Source of the DNA: Thermococcaceae archaeon
GTDB taxonomy: Archaea; Methanobacteriota_B; Thermococci; Thermococcales; Thermococcaceae
Direction of reading: 5' to 3'
DNA: 6,039 bases
Assembly: GCA_026986455.1 (NCBI GenBank)
Contig: JALSON010000374.1
Location: 1-6,039, forward strand
Position numbers and translations under genes: made by a program. This document shows positions 1 through 5,792 of this stretch, piece by piece; within the stretch, counting starts at the first letter, position 1; each line of letters opens with the position of its first letter. The notes under the pieces were generated by a model. It was not told the origin of the DNA. It saw nothing but the letters and a program-made list of their open reading frames with translations, and searched no databases.

Positions 1-681
1 GACGGCATGCTCGTGAGGGCTTCGAGGGTGGAAAACTCATGGAACAAGCATATCTGCGACGTCTGCCGCTTCGCCAGGCCCTGGGCCGGGGATTTAACCG
101 GGCCGCTCCTCAACGGAAAGCCGGTGAGCTGGGATGTTGCTAAAAAGTTCCTCACTGAGAGGAGCTACGCCCTGATTTTGACCCCCGGCCTGACGAACGA
201 AGAAATCGCCCGGCTCAAGGCCTTCGCCGCTAAGAAGGGCATTCCAGTAGGCTCTACCGTGAGCGGAAGCACTTCCACGGCCACACTGGAGGATGTCAGA
301 AACGCCAGGAGGGTTCTCCTGAAGGCAAGCGTGGATAAGTTCCCGCTCCTCAAGATACTATTGAAGGGGAAGGAGCTCGTCGAGGAGGACTACGACGTTG
401 TGATACTTGAGGGGTCAGCTGAACCGCTGGAGGTGCCGACGTTAATCCTCCACGAAGGCGTCAATGCCGCTGGTCTTATCAAGGCAGGGATAACTGGAAT
501 CCCGGAGAGCGAGGCCTACGTTGTAATAGGGAGGTCCAGCATCGAACTACCCGGAGATGTTCTCGTGATTCCCGCCGGAATCTGGGCGGAGAAGGAAGGG
601 ACGGTCACCAACGCCCTCGGGATGGAGCTGAAGGTCGGAAGGGCCAGGGAGGGCTTCAGTCCGGTGGAGCTTTTCTCGTGA
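1..681 (+). CDS. NuoG-like / molybdopterin oxidoreductase-family protein, 3' part (5' end outside window)
   Basis: Seen: the frame is open from base 1 (Asp-Gly before the first Met), so the ATG at 7 is very probably internal and the gene starts upstream. The first residues, DG-x-LVR followed by ENSWNKHICDVCRF, match the end of the 4Fe-4S (MopB) segment of NuoG, where the last cluster cysteine lies in a W-x-C-D-x-GRF context. A Rossmann-like stretch follows (YALILTPGLTNEE, then KKGIPVGSTVSG). The C-terminus, DVLVIPAGIWAEKEGTVTNA, is the typical NuoG ending (D-V-V-LPA-x-x-x-AEKEGT-x-TN). Known: NuoG-like proteins carry Fe-S clusters and pass electrons in NADH dehydrogenases, hydrogenases and formate dehydrogenases. 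Odd: only about 200 residues lie between the cysteine and the stop, far fewer than in NuoG or formate dehydrogenase, so most of the cofactor domain is missing. The partner enzyme is not in the window. Family call fairly sure; precise role unknown. Confidence 0.75.
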   Translation, partial: DGMLVRASRVENSWNKHICDVCRFARPWAGDLTGPLLNGKPVSWDVAKKFLTERSYALILTPGLTNEEIARLKAFAAKKGIPVGSTVSGSTSTATLEDVRNARRVLLKASVDKFPLLKILLKGKELVEEDYDVVILEGSAEPLEVPTLILHEGVNAAGLIKAGITGIPESEAYVVIGRSSIELPGDVLVIPAGIWAEKEGTVTNALGMELKVGRAREGFSPVELFS

Positions 682-690
682 TTTTTATTC
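682..690 (+). terminator. T-rich terminator after the NuoG-like gene
   Basis: The stop codon is followed at once by TTTTTATTC and then another TTT. Oligo-T tracts without a needed hairpin are the usual transcription termination signal in Thermococcales. No stem was seen just upstream, so this rests on the T tract alone. Confidence 0.4.
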
Positions 691-751
691 TTTGGATTAG
701 CGTGCAGTGGGCCGGATACCACCTCTATCTTTTTTGACTGGCGATTATATT

Positions 752-967
752 ATGGTGGTTCTAAAACTCTTGAAAAGAGAAGGACGCATCAGCGAGCTAA
801 TCGAGAATCCCAAGGAAAACCTCAAACTCATAGGCCTCTACACGGTAGTGCTTAGGCTGGCTGATTTAAGGCAGAAAAACATTAAAAATAGTCAGATAAC
901 CGCCGGAACGCCCGGTATCCTCGGGAAGGGCTGCACCTCTGCGATGTGCTTTGCCCCGACCATGTAG
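752..967 (+). CDS. Doubtful small hypothetical ORF or gene remnant (71 aa)
   Basis: Not recognised. The first 46 codons use normal Thermococcus codons and give a plausible protein start: basic and charged (KLLKREGR, then ENPKENLK), then a short hydrophobic run (LIGLYTVVLRLADL). The last part, from about base 892, overlaps the 3' end of the asparagine synthetase gene in antisense and reads as low-quality sequence (Cys, Met and Pro rich). No Shine-Dalgarno lies before the ATG; the frame could also open at GTG 707. The AAAAA tracts at 875-888 inside it are the likely terminator of the opposite gene. Inference: it could be the 5' remnant of a membrane-associated protein gene that lost its remainder, a short real gene, or chance. 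Confidence 0.25.
   Translation: MVVLKLLKREGRISELIENPKENLKLIGLYTVVLRLADLRQKNIKNSQITAGTPGILGKGCTSAMCFAPTM
875..888 (-). terminator. T-tract terminator of the asparagine synthetase gene
   Basis: On the minus strand the stop codon is followed within a few bases by TTTTTAATGTTTTT, two T5 runs four bases apart. This fits an archaeal oligo-U terminator for the leftward gene that stops at 892. Confidence 0.45.
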
Positions 968-1800
968 CGCACCAAACGCTCAACCCCTATGCCGGCCCCT
1001 GCTGTGGGTTTCAGGAGTCCTGCTTTTGCAACTTCGAGGTACGGCTTAAAAGCCTCAAGGCTGAGCCCGCTCTCCCTCAGCTTTCTGATAATCACATCAT
1101 ACTGCCACTCCCTCTCACCGCCGCTCGAAACCTCGCCGTAGCCTTCCGGAAGGATCAGGTCGTAGTTCCTGAAGTGGCCGGGCTTCTCGGGGTCTTCCCT
1201 GTCATAGAACTCTCTTGAGATGTCGGTTATCCAGAAGGGCTCTTCCATGATCCTGCTGGCTTCGTCTTCGTCCCCGAACTCGGCTTTGATCTCCTCAAGC
1301 GTGAAGCGCCTGAAGGGCGGCCTGACTCTTGGCACCTCCCTGCCGAGGATTTCTCCGACTGGCTCTCTCATCTCCCCAAACAGCCCGCTGATGAGTTCTT
1401 CAATAAGTCCTATAACATCGTCCATGCTCGCGTGGGCTATCTCGAAGTCGAGCTGGGTGAACTCGTATGCGTGCCTGCCGTCATCCCTGTCCCTCTCCTC
1501 AAGCCTTATGTTCGGCGAGAGGATGAATATCCTGTCGAGCCCCATGGAAACTGCGAACTGCTTGTGGAGTATCATGCTGTGCATCAGCTTCAGCTTTGAG
1601 CCGTATGCTTCAATCTCCGGTGCCCTCATCTTGCTCGCTGCCGGGTCGGGCCAGAGAGGGTCGGTTATTGAGCTGAGCATCACCGGCAGAAGCCATTTAA
1701 ACCCCTTCTCCACGAAAAAGCCGGTCATGTAATCTATCACCTTTGTCTGCACAGCCATTGCTTTTCCTATATCCCTGCTAATAAGCTGAACCGCATTCAT
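892..1800 (-). CDS. Asparagine synthetase, archaeal AspRS/AsnRS-related type (302 aa)
   Basis: Makes asparagine from aspartate, ammonia and ATP through an aspartyl-adenylate, in the cytoplasm. The protein closely resembles, from memory, the Pyrococcus abyssi enzyme described as an archaeal asparagine synthetase related to AspRS/AsnRS. Seen: a class II synthetase catalytic core only. Motif 2 is NIRLEERDRDDGRHAYEFTQ (about residues 97-116), with the Arg and Glu that hold ATP and the FTQLDFE stretch. EVSSGGERE lies at about 223-231. Motif 3 is GAGIGVERLVR (about 268-278). The N-terminal OB-fold anticodon-binding domain of AspRS is absent, so it should not charge tRNA. Length matches the family (about 290-300). 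Start: the ATG at 1800 lies four bases after GGTGAT (1810-1805) and gives an MNAV start as in relatives; GTG 1809 and ATG 1806 fall within that site. Unrelated in sequence to bacterial AsnB; often misannotated as a tRNA ligase. Confidence 0.93.
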   Translation of the reverse strand: MNAVQLISRDIGKAMAVQTKVIDYMTGFFVEKGFKWLLPVMLSSITDPLWPDPAASKMRAPEIEAYGSKLKLMHSMILHKQFAVSMGLDRIFILSPNIRLEERDRDDGRHAYEFTQLDFEIAHASMDDVIGLIEELISGLFGEMREPVGEILGREVPRVRPPFRRFTLEEIKAEFGDEDEASRIMEEPFWITDISREFYDREDPEKPGHFRNYDLILPEGYGEVSSGGEREWQYDVIIRKLRESGLSLEAFKPYLEVAKAGLLKPTAGAGIGVERLVRYMVGAKHIAEVQPFPRIPGVPAVI

Positions 1801-1804
1801 CGTC

Positions 1805-1811
1805 ATCACCT
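1805..1811 (-). promoter_or_regulatory. Ribosome binding site deciding the asparagine synthetase start
   Basis: AGGTGAT on the minus strand, with four bases (GACG) to the ATG at 1800. It rules out the longer start at GTG 1809, which would lie inside the site. Confidence 0.7.
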
Positions 1812-1831
1812 GTTATCGGAAAGGCTTCATG

Positions 1832-1848
1832 CTTTATGTCATTTATGC
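1832..1848 (-). promoter_or_regulatory. Probable TATA region of the asparagine synthetase gene
   Basis: The minus strand reads GCATAAATGACATAAAG, an AT-rich element centred about 40 bases before the ATG. With the archaeal spacing of about 25 bases, transcription would start near 1815, leaving a leader that just holds the ribosome binding site. No strong BRE is visible, so the exact box is uncertain. Confidence 0.35.
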
Positions 1849-1868
1849 AGAAAATGTTGGAAATAGGA

Positions 1869-1986
1869 CAAATTTTTACATTAAAACACAGGTAAATTAG
1901 TATAAACGTCAAAAATTTGGTTTTAAATTGGCGTATATTCTCCCTCTGTATCCGATATGATTATAACATTGCAACTCCAAATTTTT
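1869..1986. repeat. Three copies of CAAATTTTT in the divergent promoter region
   Basis: CAAATTTTT occurs at 1869-1877 and 1978-1986 on the plus strand, and as its reverse complement at 1911-1919. The last two extend to a perfect 10-base inverted pair: AAAAATTTGG at 1911-1920 and CCAAATTTTT at 1977-1986. The last copy lies between the probable TATA box and ribosome binding site of the ATPase gene. The region is very AT-rich, so chance is possible. Confidence 0.35.
1959..1967 (+). promoter_or_regulatory. Probable TATA box of the VirB11-like ATPase gene
   Basis: GATTATAAC, centred about 36 bases before the GTG start at 1999. Transcription about 25 bases downstream would begin near 1988, giving a very short leader containing GGTGAT. 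A second AT-rich element, GTATATTC at 1933-1940, is a weaker alternative. Confidence 0.4.
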
Positions 1987-1988
1987 AT

Positions 1989-1994
1989 GGTGAT
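1989..1994 (+). promoter_or_regulatory. Ribosome binding site that supports the GTG start at 1999
   Basis: GGTGAT followed by four bases (AACA) and GTG. This is the same arrangement as at the asparagine synthetase and aminotransferase starts. It argues against the upstream in-frame ATG codons at 1957 and 1987, which have no such site. Confidence 0.6.
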
Positions 1995-1998
1995 AACA

Positions 1999-2592
1999 GT
2001 GGGAGGCTATATCTTCACGCCGGAGGATTTGCTGAGGTACGGGACTGTAACCCGGGAACAGCTTGAAATCCTTAATAGGGCTCTCCTTGAGGGAAAAGAT
2101 ATACTGATTGCTGGAACGAGCAGGGCAGGTAAAACCAAATTCGTGGAGGCTTTGATTCATCTCGTTCCCGCTGACAGAAAAATCGCTGTTATTACAGCGT
2201 ATAACGAATTCAAGCAGTTCAGGGAGAACACGGTGGTTATAAACACCGAATTCGGACAGGACAGCCTTAAAAGCAGAACTGAACGCGTCATGGAAAAAAT
2301 CAGAAGGCTAAATCCGGACTACGTTGTCATTGACACTATTCACACTGTCCATGTGCCGACGATTCTGAGCCGGCTCCTCGACGATTACACATTCATAGTT
2401 ACCTCACTGGCAATGTCGAAGGATATCATTGATGAGGTCAGGCACTGGCTGAGGGCTGACGACGATGTTATAGCCAAGTTCGATGTTGTGGTTGAGCTCA
2501 AAAGGGACTTCAGGACGAACACGAGGAGGGTCAACAGGATATACGCTGTTAAAGCGGAGGATGGAAAAATAAAGCTGGAGGACATAGCCTGA
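1999..2592 (+). CDS. Short VirB11/CpaF/GspE-family ATPase, solitary and divergent (197 aa)
   Basis: Seen: the N-terminal pattern FTPEDLLRYGTVT, then an acidic helix, then DILIAGTSRAGKT, closely follows the CpaF/VirB11 layout (DDLIRYGTLT ... ILISGGTGSGKT). Walker A is GTSRAGKT, about residues 39-46. PDYVVIDTIHT (about 107-115) sits where the family has PD-x-IIVGE-VRG, and VTSLAMS (about 134-140) where it has the ATIHAN histidine box. So the usual GE and His signatures are replaced, though an Asp in a classic Walker B position appears. Known: relatives power type II/IV secretion, archaeal pili and archaella, usually with 300-500 or more residues and an N-terminal domain; here only the RecA-like core remains. 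No membrane partner (TadC/FlaJ-like) is adjacent. A GTG start is preferred; an ATG at 1957 would add 14 residues. It can probably bind ATP; a secretion role is not shown. Confidence 0.75.
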   Translation: MGGYIFTPEDLLRYGTVTREQLEILNRALLEGKDILIAGTSRAGKTKFVEALIHLVPADRKIAVITAYNEFKQFRENTVVINTEFGQDSLKSRTERVMEKIRRLNPDYVVIDTIHTVHVPTILSRLLDDYTFIVTSLAMSKDIIDEVRHWLRADDDVIAKFDVVVELKRDFRTNTRRVNRIYAVKAEDGKIKLEDIA

Positions 2593-2600
2593 GGCCGCTG

Positions 2601-2632
2601 AAAATTTCAAATAAAGAAAGGAATCATCCTTT
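2601..2632 (-). terminator. Hairpin plus T-rich tail ending the aminotransferase gene
   Basis: AAAGGA-ATCA-TCCTTT (2617-2632) is a perfect 6-base stem with a 4-base loop; its right arm shares two bases with the stop codon. Read on the minus strand it is followed by CTTTATTTGAAATTTTC, a T-rich run. The convergent ATPase gene shows no T tract on its own strand here. Confidence 0.4.
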
Positions 2633-3776
2633 AAGCTTTAAGATTTTCAATGACCTCGCGGAGGTTTTCGAGCATCTCCTCGATGTCCTCGAAGGTCATG
2701 TAGCCCATGTTTCCGATTCTGAAGGTCTTCTCCTTTATTCCCTCACCGTAGCCCTTTGCGAGCTCGAAGCCCCTCTCACGCATTGCCTTGTATACCTCAA
2801 CTCCTTTCACACCTTCGGGGGTCAATACTGCTGTGATCGTCGGGCTCTCATGGCCGGGCTCCGCCAGTATATCCAGGCCCATTTCCCTAACCCCACTCCT
2901 TATCATCTCGCTTCTCTTCCTGTACATACCGAGCCACTCGTATTTGCCGCCCATCTTTTCGATGATTCTAAGAACGACGTTTAGTCCAAACTCCTGCGGC
3001 ATTGCCGGGGTTGAAGGCGGCCCCTGCTTCTCGTTCTGCACCTTTATATACCTCGAAACGTCGAAATACCAGCCCTTCTCCTCCATTCCACGCGCTCTCT
3101 CAATGAACTCCTCGCTGAAGGCACCGACCGCCAATCCCGGGGGAACACCAAAGGCTTTTTGAGAGCTTCCAAAGACGACATCAATTCCCCATTTGGTGAC
3201 CTTTATGTCGGCACCGCCCATTGCACTCACGGCATCAACGAAAACGAGCTTGTCGTGCTCCTTCGCAACTTTGGCGAGCTCGGGCAGCGGATTGAGAACA
3301 CCTGTGGATGTTTCGTTGTATGTTATGGTTACTGCTTCAACATCGGGATTCTTCTTTAAAGCTTCGTCGAGATCCTCTGGCTTTGCGGCCCTTCCGGGCT
3401 CGTATTCGAGGGTCACAGCCTTTCTTCCATTGGTCTCAACCACCTGTTTGTACCTCTTTCCAAAGGCGCCAATTACGGTTACGAGAACCTTTCCACCCTT
3501 GGAGACGCCGTTCCTTATGCTCGCTTCCATCACTCCGGTGCCGGAGCTCGGGAAGAGCAGAACCTCTCCCTTCTCAACTTCGAGGAATTTTTTGAGCCTC
3601 TCAACCGTATCAACGTGCATCTCTTTATATTCGGCCGCACGGTGGCTGAACATCTGCACCTTCATTATCTCAAGGACCTCTGGAAAACATGCAACAGGGC
3701 CGGCTGTGAAAAGTTTGTATTTCGGTTTTACAATCTCATAAACTTCCCTGTAAGCGTCCTCGAACTGCATCTGCAT
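2631..3776 (-). CDS. Class V PLP aminotransferase, alanine/serine-glyoxylate type (381 aa)
   Basis: Transfers an amino group between alanine or serine and glyoxylate to give glycine, in the cytoplasm. Thermococcus litoralis has a characterised alanine:glyoxylate aminotransferase of this type. Seen: substrate and cofactor pocket KLFTAGPV (about residues 21-28); PSSGTGVMEA (about 76-85), which holds the PLP phosphate; NETSTG (about 154-159); FVDAVSAMGG (about 179-188) with Asp181 under the pyridine nitrogen; GSSQKAFGVPPG with Lys207 as the Schiff-base lysine; and FRIGNMG with Arg353 as probable carboxylate binder. Length is normal for the family. Start: ATG 3776 lies four bases after GGTGAT (3786-3781); an ATG six bases further in (3770) is the only close rival, and upstream extension would enter the ribosome binding site. 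Exact donor cannot be told from sequence: 3-hydroxykynurenine, phosphonopyruvate and serine-pyruvate transaminases share this fold. Confidence 0.92.
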   Translation of the reverse strand: MQMQFEDAYREVYEIVKPKYKLFTAGPVACFPEVLEIMKVQMFSHRAAEYKEMHVDTVERLKKFLEVEKGEVLLFPSSGTGVMEASIRNGVSKGGKVLVTVIGAFGKRYKQVVETNGRKAVTLEYEPGRAAKPEDLDEALKKNPDVEAVTITYNETSTGVLNPLPELAKVAKEHDKLVFVDAVSAMGGADIKVTKWGIDVVFGSSQKAFGVPPGLAVGAFSEEFIERARGMEEKGWYFDVSRYIKVQNEKQGPPSTPAMPQEFGLNVVLRIIEKMGGKYEWLGMYRKRSEMIRSGVREMGLDILAEPGHESPTITAVLTPEGVKGVEVYKAMRERGFELAKGYGEGIKEKTFRIGNMGYMTFEDIEEMLENLREVIENLKA

Positions 3777-3780
3777 GCCA

Positions 3781-3788
3781 ATCACCTC
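3781..3788 (-). promoter_or_regulatory. Ribosome binding site of the aminotransferase gene
   Basis: GAGGTGAT on the minus strand, four bases (TGGC) before the ATG at 3776. It decides the start in favour of MQMQFED. Confidence 0.7.
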
Positions 3789-3810
3789 AGGTCAACAGTG
3801 GTAGGGGCAT

Positions 3811-3820
3811 GTATAAAAAG
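3811..3820 (-). promoter_or_regulatory. TATA box of the aminotransferase gene
   Basis: Minus strand CTTTTTATAC, a good archaeal TATA element. Transcription about 25 bases downstream would start near 3790, giving a leader of roughly 14 bases that includes GAGGTGAT. Confidence 0.6.
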
Positions 3821-3866
3821 GTATTCTTGGATGTGTTTCCATGTCCATCATCACGCAGAGAGATAA

Positions 3867-3878
3867 GTTTTAATATCC
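3867..3878 (+). promoter_or_regulatory. Probable TATA box of the MFS transporter gene
   Basis: GTTTTAATATCC, about 32 bases before the ATG at 3904. The predicted transcription start is close to 3895-3898, so the leader is very short and the GGAG at 3896-3899 would sit at or near the 5' end of the message. Confidence 0.45.
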
Positions 3879-3903
3879 TTCATGATACATCAAATGGAGA
3901 GCC

Positions 3904-5067
3904 ATGAAAAGGGAGCATCTCGGAATAGCCCTTCTCATCGCATCGGCATTTACCGGGACGCTGGCATTCAGGTTAGCCCTGCCTGCCGTTGCATTCTACA
4001 CACGTGACGTTTTGAGAGCTTCGATGGCATACCTCTCCGTGATCTCGGCATCATTCATCCTGGCCCGTTCATTCTCCGCACTCTTCAGCGGTCTGCTGCT
4101 TGAAAGGAGGAAAAGCCTGGTTTATCTTGGAGTCCTGACGATGGCGGGAAATGCGGTTGCTGTAAACCTGTATCCCTTCACAACCTCCTGGATTCATGTC
4201 ATGGGAATCAAGCTCCTGAATGGCTTTTTAAACGGTATTTCGTGGCCGATTGCCCAGTTTGTAATTGCCGTTTCCTCCCCGAAAGAAATCCGGAGCAGGG
4301 TGACTGCGCTCTACTTTATCTTCGGAAACTTTGCTGGGCTTCTCGGTAACTATGCATATGCCCTGACCCGGGGCATGGGACTGAGAGGACAGATGTATCT
4401 TTCCTCGGCGTTTTTCTTTCTGACGGCACTACTTATGCTACTCTCTTACAGGCTCCTTTATGAAAGGATAGTTCCCAAAAAAGAAAGGGATATGAATCGG
4501 AGCAGAGGCCAGATAAATGTCAGGGAAATCCTCGTACTCTCCGCCTTAATTTCCCTTCTCTCTGCCTTCACATCCGGTGAGATAACCTATGTCTATGTCG
4601 CTGAGACGCTGGGCATGGATAAGGGCACTGCGGCATTTATGATAGGTCTCATAGGCTTTGTTGCAACGCTCCTCGCATATATACCTTCAAGATTCGCCGA
4701 TCTGGACAGCGAGAGGAGGGTTGTGGTGGCAATCTCGGTGCTGGCGGGACTGTCGCCACTCTTTGCAGCGGTTAAAAATCCCGTGACGGTTTTCCTCGGC
4801 ATACTGATGGCAATTTTTGCCGCCCAGACATTCAGACCCATTTCAAGGAGCATGCTGGCTTCGGCAAGAAGGGCCTCGGCGGCCATCGGGGGAATAAACG
4901 CTGTCAGGAATATCTCAACAACTGCAGGACAGCTGGCTTTTGGCCTTGCCTATTCCCTGGGTGAAGTTGTGGTGGGCGGCATCGTTTTGAAGGCGGCGCT
5001 TTTGATATTCGCCCCTGCTTCGATTCTGCTGCTGGGGGCTGCGGTGAAAATCAGGAAGCTTTTCTGA
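3904..5067 (+). CDS. Major facilitator superfamily (MFS) transporter (387 aa)
   Basis: Membrane secondary transporter; substrate unknown. Seen: about 12 hydrophobic segments in two halves, roughly residues 7-31, 41-63, 72-90, 97-122, 132-152, 163-182, 208-227, 241-261, 272-290, 293-312, 333-352 and 354-380. A charged central loop (about 184-205, with PKKERDMNR) is typical of MFS. The loop after helix 2, SGLLLERRKSL, is a weakened motif A; the matching loop in the second half, SRFADLDSERR, also fits it. Length is usual (380-420). Start: ATG 3904 with GGAG at 3896-3899 and four bases spacing; the N-terminus MKREH leads directly into helix 1. It is divergent from the aminotransferase gene, with 127 bases between the starts. 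The sequence does not show whether it exports drugs or moves amino acids or sugars. Confidence 0.85.
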   Translation: MKREHLGIALLIASAFTGTLAFRLALPAVAFYTRDVLRASMAYLSVISASFILARSFSALFSGLLLERRKSLVYLGVLTMAGNAVAVNLYPFTTSWIHVMGIKLLNGFLNGISWPIAQFVIAVSSPKEIRSRVTALYFIFGNFAGLLGNYAYALTRGMGLRGQMYLSSAFFFLTALLMLLSYRLLYERIVPKKERDMNRSRGQINVREILVLSALISLLSAFTSGEITYVYVAETLGMDKGTAAFMIGLIGFVATLLAYIPSRFADLDSERRVVVAISVLAGLSPLFAAVKNPVTVFLGILMAIFAAQTFRPISRSMLASARRASAAIGGINAVRNISTTAGQLAFGLAYSLGEVVVGGIVLKAALLIFAPASILLLGAAVKIRKLF

Positions 5068-5108
5068 ACCGCTTCTATTAACGGCAGTATATGGCTGAGC
5101 TCCAAAAC

Positions 5109-5117
5109 TTTTATAAG
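5109..5117 (+). promoter_or_regulatory. TATA box and BRE of the L10e gene
   Basis: TTTTATAAG preceded by CCAAAAC, a strong archaeal TATA element with an A-rich purine BRE-like flank. Transcription should start near 5138, leaving a leader of about 30 bases. A GCTGAG hexamer flanks the box on both sides (5094-5099 and 5117-5122). Confidence 0.65.
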
Positions 5118-5155
5118 CTGAGTGAATTGGTTAAGTTTAGGTTGCGTTCATCATT

Positions 5156-5163
5156 GGAGGTGA
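5156..5163 (+). promoter_or_regulatory. Strong Shine-Dalgarno of the L10e gene
   Basis: GGAGGTGA, a full-length match to the archaeal anti-SD, four bases (GATT) before the ATG at 5168. This suits a highly translated ribosomal protein gene. Confidence 0.8.
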
Positions 5164-5167
5164 GATT

Positions 5168-5710
5168 ATGGGATTGAGACCTGCTAAGATTGACAGGAAG
5201 GTTAAGAAGCCCGCTTACACGAGGAGGGAGTATATAAGAGGTGCTCCGGGTCCAAAGATCACGATCTTCGACATGGGGAACCTCTCAGCTGAATTTGAAT
5301 ATGAGGTGAGCCTCCACACCGCGGATCCGGTTCAGATAAGGCAGAACGCCCTTGAGGCTGTCAGAATCCAGGTCAACAGGTACCTTCAGAAGAATGTTGG
5401 AAGGAGCAACTATCACTATAAGATCAGGATTTACCCGTTCCAGGTGCTTAGAGAGAACCCTATGGCAACAGGAAGGAAAGCCGACCGTTATGGAAACGGC
5501 ATGAGGAGACCATTCGGTAAGCCGATAGGCCTTGCCGCACGGCTCAAGAGAGACCAGAAAATCCTCACCGTCTGGGTCAACAGAGGGCATCTCAAGTTCG
5601 CGATTGAGGCCATGAGAAGGGCCGGAATGAAGTTCCCCTGCAAGACGTACTTCAGGATTTACGATAAGGAAGGCAGAGATATTACGAGCAGGGTTCTCTC
5701 AACGCTGTGA
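5168..5710 (+). CDS. rpl10e: Large-subunit ribosomal protein L10e (uL16 family), 180 aa
   Basis: Part of the 50S subunit near the peptidyl-transferase centre and the tRNA-binding cleft; the archaeal counterpart of eukaryotic RPL10 and bacterial L16. Seen: the conserved N-terminus [20 protein letters not shown]; the helix [14 protein letters not shown]; the [18 protein letters not shown] strand; the flexible loop with [15 protein letters not shown] (about residues 107-121); [10 protein letters not shown]; and the ending [15 protein letters not shown]. Very basic, with full family length (about 175-181 in archaea). It has its own strong promoter and Shine-Dalgarno, is separated by 100 bases from the MFS gene, and is followed after 82 bases by the RNA ligase gene. 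It is not in a large ribosomal operon here. Very sure. Confidence 0.98.
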   Translation: MGLRPAKIDRKVKKPAYTRREYIRGAPGPKITIFDMGNLSAEFEYEVSLHTADPVQIRQNALEAVRIQVNRYLQKNVGRSNYHYKIRIYPFQVLRENPMATGRKADRYGNGMRRPFGKPIGLAARLKRDQKILTVWVNRGHLKFAIEAMRRAGMKFPCKTYFRIYDKEGRDITSRVLSTL

Positions 5711-5714
5711 GCCC

Positions 5715-5730
5715 CTCTTTTTTCATCTTC
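5715..5730 (+). terminator. T-rich terminator after L10e
   Basis: CTCTTTTTTCATCTTC begins a few bases after the L10e stop; a T6 run inside a pyrimidine tract fits archaeal oligo-U termination. It may be partial, allowing some readthrough into the RNA ligase gene. Confidence 0.5.
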
Positions 5731-5740
5731 TTGCTGTACC

Positions 5741-5762
5741 ATATATTCATAACTATTATTAA
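5741..5762 (+). promoter_or_regulatory. Possible TATA region of the RNA ligase gene
   Basis: AT-rich stretch containing ATATATTC (5741-5748) and TATTATTAA (5754-5762). The first would place the start near 5769, the second near 5783. Both leave a short leader before the ATG at 5793; I cannot choose between them. Confidence 0.35.
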
Positions 5763-5792
5763 CGATGCTGCCCCAGTTAAATTGGTGGGATG

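Noticed and set aside
7..681. ATG at base 7 as a true gene start
   Set aside because: The frame continues upstream to the edge with Asp-Gly, which is part of the conserved Fe-S segment, so the Met is internal.
1220..1732. 170-codon plus-strand open frame
   Set aside because: It is antisense to the well-supported asparagine synthetase gene, is serine-rich and low in complexity, and has no family signature.
1861..1960. Possible CRISPR or origin-type repeat array
   Set aside because: Only short AT-rich words recur; there are no regular repeat-spacer units, no long direct repeats and no ORB-like boxes with G-rich parts.
3193..3741. 182-codon plus-strand open frame
   Set aside because: It is antisense to the aminotransferase gene, is rich in Ser, Thr and Phe as expected of a complementary shadow frame, and has no ribosome binding site or motif.
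4593..4886. 97-codon minus-strand open frame inside the MFS gene
   Set aside because: Shadow of the transporter frame; Ala- and Ser-rich, no start signal.
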